Shown: positions 60,136 through 64,000 of the stretch, one piece after another
Layout: each line of letters starts with the position of its first letter
Numbering within the stretch: position 1 is the first letter of the stretch
Assembly (NCBI RefSeq): GCF_036099295.1
Contig: NZ_CP107976.1
Span: forward strand, 4,092,001 to 4,156,000
Source: Streptomyces sp. NBC_00358
GTDB taxonomy: Bacteria > Actinomycetota > Actinomycetes > Streptomycetales > Streptomycetaceae
Direction of reading: 5' to 3'
DNA length: 64,000 bases
The notes under the pieces: model-generated
The model's input: only the letters and a program-made list of their open reading frames with translations
The model's database searches: none
Told to the model about the DNA's origin: nothing
Translations under genes and position numbers: made by a program

Positions 60136-62636
60136 GCCTCCACCTCCTTGGGGGCCTCGGCGGCGATCGTCGCCGGGCCGATGCGGACGAGTGCGCCGGG
60201 CAGCGCCCCGGTGTCGGAGGCGATGCCCCCGCCGGTCGAGTTCAGCGGGAGCCAGACCACGCGGTCGGGCATCTCGGTGATCCGCAGGGGGAGTTCGGCC
60301 ACTCCGGTGGGACCCGTCACGGCGAGGACGTCGCCGTCCTTGACCCCGGCCTCGGCGGCCGTGGCGGCCGACACGCGCGCGTGTGCGGCGTGCCGGGTCC
60401 CGGCGAGCGCGTCGTCACCCTCCTGGAGACGCCCCTGGTCGAGCAGCAGCCGGTGTCCGGCCAGTACGGCCTCGCCGGCGGCCGGGCGGGGCAACTGCAC
60501 CCCGGTCTCCAGGGGTTCGGTGGCATGCGGCCCGTCCCAGGCGCCGAGCCGGTCGAGTTCCCCGCGCGTGGTACGCAGATCCGGCAGCCCCAGGTGTACG
60601 TCCATGGCGTCGGCCAGCATCTGCAGGACGCGCGCGTCGGTGGGGGCCAGGCGCCGGGTCATCTGGTCGGGCTTGAGCGCCGCCTCGAAGGGGCGGACCC
60701 TGCCTTCCCAGTTGAGGAAGCTTCCGGCCTTCTCGGCGACCGCCGCGACCGGCAGCACGACGTCCGCCTGCTCGGTGACCTCACTGGGCCGCAGTTCGAG
60801 CGACACCAGGAAGCCCACCTCGGACAGTGCCGCACGCGCGCGTGCCGGGTCGGGAAGGTCCGCGACCTCCACGCCCGCGACGACGAGTGCCCGCAGTTCA
60901 CCGCCGGCGGCCGCCTCCACGATCTGGCCGGTGTCGCGGCCGTGGCGGTGCGGGAGTTCGGAGACGCCCCAGGCGACCGCGACCTCGTCCCGCGCGCGCG
61001 GGTCGGTGGCCGGGCGTCCACCCGGCAGCAGCGACGGAAGCGCGCCCGCCTCGATCGCGCCGCGCTCCCCGGCCCGGCGCGGGATCCACACCAGTCGGGC
61101 GCCGGTGGCGGTGGCGGCCCGCACGGCGGCGGTCAGCCCGCCCGCCACGGCGGCCAGCCGCTCGCCGACGGCGATCACCGCGCCCTCGGCGCGCAGTGCC
61201 TCGGCCGCCTTGGCGCCGTCACCCTCCAGGCCGACGCCGCTCGCGAGCGCGTCCAGCCACTCGGTCTCGGTGCCGGGCGCGGCAGGCAACAGCGTGCCAC
61301 CCGCCTTCTCCAGGCCGCGTGTGGCGTGCGTGGCGAGGGCGAAGGTCTTCTGACCGTGCCCACGCCACGCCTTGCGGAGCCGCAGGAAGACGCCGGGAGC
61401 CTCCTCCTCGGACTCGAAGCCCGCCAGCAGGACGGCGGGCGCCTTCTCCAGAGAGGTGTACGTGACACCCGTACCGTCGAGGTCCCGGCCGCGTCCGGCG
61501 ACCCGGGCGGCCAGGAAGTCGGCCTCCTCGGAGCTGTGCACGCGCGCGCGGAAGTCGATGTCGTTCGTCTCGAGGGCCACGCGCGCGAACTTGCTGTACG
61601 CGTAGGCGTCCTCGACGGTGAGCCGGCCACCGGTGAGGACACCGGCCCGGCCGCGGGCCGCCGTCAGCCCCTGCGCGGCTGCCTCCAGGGCCTCCGGCCA
61701 GGAAGCGGGTTCCAGGACGCCTTCGGCGTTGCGTACCAGGGGCGTGTCGAGGCGGTCGCGCTGCTGCGCGTACCGGAACCCGAACCGCCCCTTGTCGCAG
61801 AGCCACTCCTCGTTGACCTCGGGGTCCGGCGCCGCGAGGCGTCGCATCACCTTGCCGCGCCGGTGGTCGGTTCGCGTCGCGCAGCCGCCGGAGCAGTGTT
61901 CGCACACGGAGTGCGAGGAGATGAGGTCGAAGGGGCGCGAGCGGAAGCGATACGCCGCCGAGGTGAGCGCGCCCACCGGACAGATCTGGATCGTGTTGCC
62001 GGAGAAGTACGACTCGAACTTGTCGCCGTCACCGGTGCCGACCTGCTGGAGCGCGCCCCGCTCGATCAGCTCGATCATGGGGTCGCCCGCGATCTGGTTG
62101 GAGAAGCGGGTGCAGCGGGCGCACAGCACGCAGCGCTCGCGGTCGAGCAGCACCTGCGTTGAGATCGGGACCGGCTTCTCGTACGTCCTCTTCCTGCCCT
62201 CGAACCGGGACTCGGCCTGGCCGTGCGACATCGCCTGGTTCTGCAGGGGGCACTCGCCGCCCTTGTCGCAGACCGGGCAGTCCAGCGGGTGGTTGATGAG
62301 CAGCAGCTCCATCACACCGTGCTGGGCCTTCTCGGCGACCGGCGAGGTGAGATGAGTCTTGACGACCATCCCGTCCGTACAGGTGATCGTGCAGGACGCC
62401 ATGGGCTTGCGCTGGCCCTCGACCTCGACGATGCACTGGCGGCAGGCGCCGGCCGGGTCGAGGAGCGGGTGGTCGCAGAACCGGGGGATCTCGATGCCGA
62501 GTTGTTCGGCGGCCCGGATGACCAGGGTGCCCTTGGGCACGCTCATCTCGACGCCGTCGATCGTCAGCGAGACGAGATCCTCCGGCGGGACCGCCGCTTC
62601 CCCGCCTCCGGAGGGAGCGCTGGTGGTCACTGTCAT
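60132..62636 (-). CDS. nuoG: NADH-quinone oxidoreductase subunit G
   Basis: This is the 834-aa largest hydrophilic subunit, carrying a chain of Fe-S clusters. The [2Fe-2S] site is CDHPLLDPAGACRQCIVEVEG, followed by the His/Cys cluster HPLDCPVCDKGGECPLQN, a third set in RCVLCARCTRFSNQ and a fourth (N7-type) in SVCEHCSGGCATRTDHRRG with the later Cys in EEWLCDKGRFGF. The remaining C-terminal part is a molybdopterin-oxidoreductase-like domain without cofactor (degenerate) plus a terminal beta-barrel domain. ATG 62636 overlaps the nuoF stop (ATGA). Confidence 0.97.
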   Translation of the reverse strand: MTVTTSAPSGGGEAAVPPEDLVSLTIDGVEMSVPKGTLVIRAAEQLGIEIPRFCDHPLLDPAGACRQCIVEVEGQRKPMASCTITCTDGMVVKTHLTSPVAEKAQHGVMELLLINHPLDCPVCDKGGECPLQNQAMSHGQAESRFEGRKRTYEKPVPISTQVLLDRERCVLCARCTRFSNQIAGDPMIELIERGALQQVGTGDGDKFESYFSGNTIQICPVGALTSAAYRFRSRPFDLISSHSVCEHCSGGCATRTDHRRGKVMRRLAAPDPEVNEEWLCDKGRFGFRYAQQRDRLDTPLVRNAEGVLEPASWPEALEAAAQGLTAARGRAGVLTGGRLTVEDAYAYSKFARVALETNDIDFRARVHSSEEADFLAARVAGRGRDLDGTGVTYTSLEKAPAVLLAGFESEEEAPGVFLRLRKAWRGHGQKTFALATHATRGLEKAGGTLLPAAPGTETEWLDALASGVGLEGDGAKAAEALRAEGAVIAVGERLAAVAGGLTAAVRAATATGARLVWIPRRAGERGAIEAGALPSLLPGGRPATDPRARDEVAVAWGVSELPHRHGRDTGQIVEAAAGGELRALVVAGVEVADLPDPARARAALSEVGFLVSLELRPSEVTEQADVVLPVAAVAEKAGSFLNWEGRVRPFEAALKPDQMTRRLAPTDARVLQMLADAMDVHLGLPDLRTTRGELDRLGAWDGPHATEPLETGVQLPRPAAGEAVLAGHRLLLDQGRLQEGDDALAGTRHAAHARVSAATAAEAGVKDGDVLAVTGPTGVAELPLRITEMPDRVVWLPLNSTGGGIASDTGALPGALVRIGPATIAAEAPKEVEA

Positions 62637-63985
62637 GCGTTCACCTCCGTGTGCTTGTCCGCCCAGGCCGTGGAGCGGGCGGGGTCGAAGGGGCAGCCGC
62701 GGCCCGTGATGTGCTGCTCGTACTCCTCGCGGAAGTACTTGAGCGAGGAGAAGATCGGCGAGGCGGCACCGTCGCCGAGGGCGCAGAAGGACTTGCCGTT
62801 GATGTTGTCGGCGATGTCGTTGAGCTTGTCGAGGTCCGCCATGGCGCCCTTGCCGGCCTCGATGTCACGCAGCAACTGCACGAGCCAGTACGTTCCTTCA
62901 CGGCATGGCGTGCACTTGCCGCAGGACTCGTGGGCGTAGAACTCGGTCCAGCGGGTCACGGCGCGGACGACGCAGGTCGTCTCGTCGAAGCACTGGAGTG
63001 CTTTCGTGCCGAGCATGGAACCCGCGGCGCCCACTCCTTCGTAGTCAAGAGGGACGTCGAGATGCTCGTCGGTGAACATCGGGGTCGAGGAGCCGCCCGG
63101 CGTCCAGAACTTCAGCCGGTGACCGGGGCGCATCCCGCCGCTCATGTCGAGGAGTTGGCGCAGCGTGATGCCGAGCGGTGCCTCGTACTGGCCGGGGCTG
63201 GCGACATGGCCGCTGAGCGAGTAGAGCGTGAAGCCCGGAGACTTCTCGCTGCCCATCGACCTGAACCATTCCTTGCCTTTTTGGAGAATGGCGGGAACTG
63301 ACGCGATCGACTCGACGTTATTTACAACAGTTGGACACGCATAGAGGCCCGCGACAGCAGGGAAAGGGGGACGGAGCCGCGGTTGGCCACGGCGGCCTTC
63401 GAGCGAGTCGAGCAGCGCGGTCTCCTCACCGCAGATGTACGCGCCGGCGCCCGCGTGCACGGTGAGCTGGAGGTCGAGCCCGCTGCCCAGGATGTTCTCG
63501 CCGAGGTAGCCCGCCGCGTAGGCCTCACGTACGGCCTCGTGCAACCGCCGCAATACGGGGACCACTTCACCGCGAAGATAGATGAAGGCATGCGAAGACC
63601 TGATGGCATAGCACGCGATCACAATGCCCTCGATGAGGCTGTGCGGGTTCGCGAAGAGGAGCGGGATGTCCTTACAGGTTCCCGGCTCCGATTCGTCGGC
63701 GTTGACAACTAGATAGTGAGGTTTGCCATCTCCCTGAGGAATGAACTGCCATTTCATTCCCGTCGGGAAGCCGGCTCCGCCCCGGCCCCGCAGTCCGGAG
63801 TCCTTGACGTACGCGATCAGGTCGTCCGGCGACATGGCGAGTGCCTTGCGCAGGCCCTCGTACCCCTCGTGCCTTCGGTAGACGTCCAGCGACCAGGACC
63901 TGTCCTCGTCCCAGAAGGCCGACAGCACGGGTGCGAGCAGCTTTTCGGGACTTGTTTCGTTGATCTCGGCTGCCAAGGTCATCAC
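62633..63985 (-). CDS. nuoF: NADH-quinone oxidoreductase subunit F
   Basis: This ~450-aa flavoprotein subunit oxidises NADH. The FMN/NADH-binding segments are LRGRGGAGFPTGMKWQF, YLVVNADESEPGTCKD, GAGAYICGEETALLDSLEG and RPPFPAVAGLYACPTVVNNVE. The N3 [4Fe-4S] ligands are in ESCGKCTPCREGTYW and the later Cys in FCALGDGAASP. GTG 63985 and ATG 63982 are adjacent candidate starts behind AGGAGGGGGA. Two short stretches (about 63300-63345 and 63690-63750) use noticeably AT-richer codons than the rest of the gene. Confidence 0.97.
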   Translation of the reverse strand: MMTLAAEINETSPEKLLAPVLSAFWDEDRSWSLDVYRRHEGYEGLRKALAMSPDDLIAYVKDSGLRGRGGAGFPTGMKWQFIPQGDGKPHYLVVNADESEPGTCKDIPLLFANPHSLIEGIVIACYAIRSSHAFIYLRGEVVPVLRRLHEAVREAYAAGYLGENILGSGLDLQLTVHAGAGAYICGEETALLDSLEGRRGQPRLRPPFPAVAGLYACPTVVNNVESIASVPAILQKGKEWFRSMGSEKSPGFTLYSLSGHVASPGQYEAPLGITLRQLLDMSGGMRPGHRLKFWTPGGSSTPMFTDEHLDVPLDYEGVGAAGSMLGTKALQCFDETTCVVRAVTRWTEFYAHESCGKCTPCREGTYWLVQLLRDIEAGKGAMADLDKLNDIADNINGKSFCALGDGAASPIFSSLKYFREEYEQHITGRGCPFDPARSTAWADKHTEVNA

Positions 63986-64000
63986 TCCCCCTCCTCTGCG
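63982..64000 (-). CDS. nuoE: Probable 3' end of nuoE (partial)
   Basis: The last 19 bases read, on the minus strand, as Ala-Glu-Glu-Gly-Glu then TGA at 63984-63982, overlapping the nuoF start (GTGA or TGATG). Gene order in complex I operons makes this the end of nuoE, but too little sequence is present to confirm it. Confidence 0.4.

Noticed and set aside
58645..61353. 902-codon plus-strand frame across nuoI-nuoG
   Set aside because: Shadow frame opposite three well-identified complex I genes; composition is Ser/Arg/Pro filler.

Overview
The window is high-GC DNA (roughly 70% or more G+C by eye) with strong third-position G/C bias, many GTG starts, 4-bp start/stop overlaps and Streptomyces-type families. 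I read it as a Streptomyces chromosomal core segment. There are no rRNA or tRNA genes, no CRISPR array, and no recognisable insertion sequence, integrase or attachment site.

Layout. (1) 1-2764, minus strand: the start of a second, partial complex I operon (nuoA2-B2-C2-H2). Here nuoC2 runs straight into nuoH2 with no nuoD, and NuoB2 and NuoC2 carry unusual disordered tails. (2) 3164-7427: two closely related NarL-type sensor kinases and one LuxR-type response regulator. (3) 7664-10679: the korAB pair for 2-oxoacid:ferredoxin oxidoreductase, behind a perfect 19-bp palindrome. (4) 10794-13999: an HxlR redox regulator divergent from an NmrA-type quinone reductase, then a RarD permease and a VOC protein. 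(5) 14099-26713: a type IV secretion-like locus. One arm (minus) encodes a transglycosylase/M23 endopeptidase, a lipoprotein and a Pro-rich TPR-like protein. The divergent arm (plus) encodes a MinD-like protein with a degenerate P-loop, two paralogous pilin-like proteins, a bitopic VirB8-like protein, a TrbL/VirB6-like protein (SCO6881 family), an SCO6880-family protein, a VirB4-like ATPase and a VirD4-like coupling ATPase. No relaxase or integrase is present. (6) 26878-32219: the cargo-like end of that locus, with a DUF4913 protein, a small acidic protein translationally coupled to a zeta-toxin-family kinase, an antiparallel zinc-ribbon protein, and a 928-aa protein with an HEVGE motif and a Rossmann fold.

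(7) 32356-35868: a LolA-like membrane-anchored protein and an ABC ATPase/permease pair. (8) 36213-43996: a Yx(FWY)xxD lipoprotein, a long-chain polyprenyl diphosphate synthase (probably menaquinone side chain), a CocE-type hydrolase whose nucleophile position is Ala, a c-di-AMP (ydaO-type) riboswitch ahead of a LysM/transglycosylase protein, a Cof-type HAD phosphatase and an orphan 253-aa protein. (9) 44494-51803: a flavin oxidoreductase next to an ATP-grasp ligase, fumarylacetoacetase, RecQ helicase and a secreted protein. (10) 51872-64000, minus strand: the main complex I operon from the tail of nuoE through nuoN, tightly packed and ending at a 19-bp hairpin.

Together the window combines respiration (two complex I loci, a quinone side-chain enzyme, ferredoxin-linked KorAB) with a cell-envelope and secretion block. 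The most interesting part is the relaxase-less type IV-like machine with its toxin-like cargo genes between about 14.1 and 32.2 kb.
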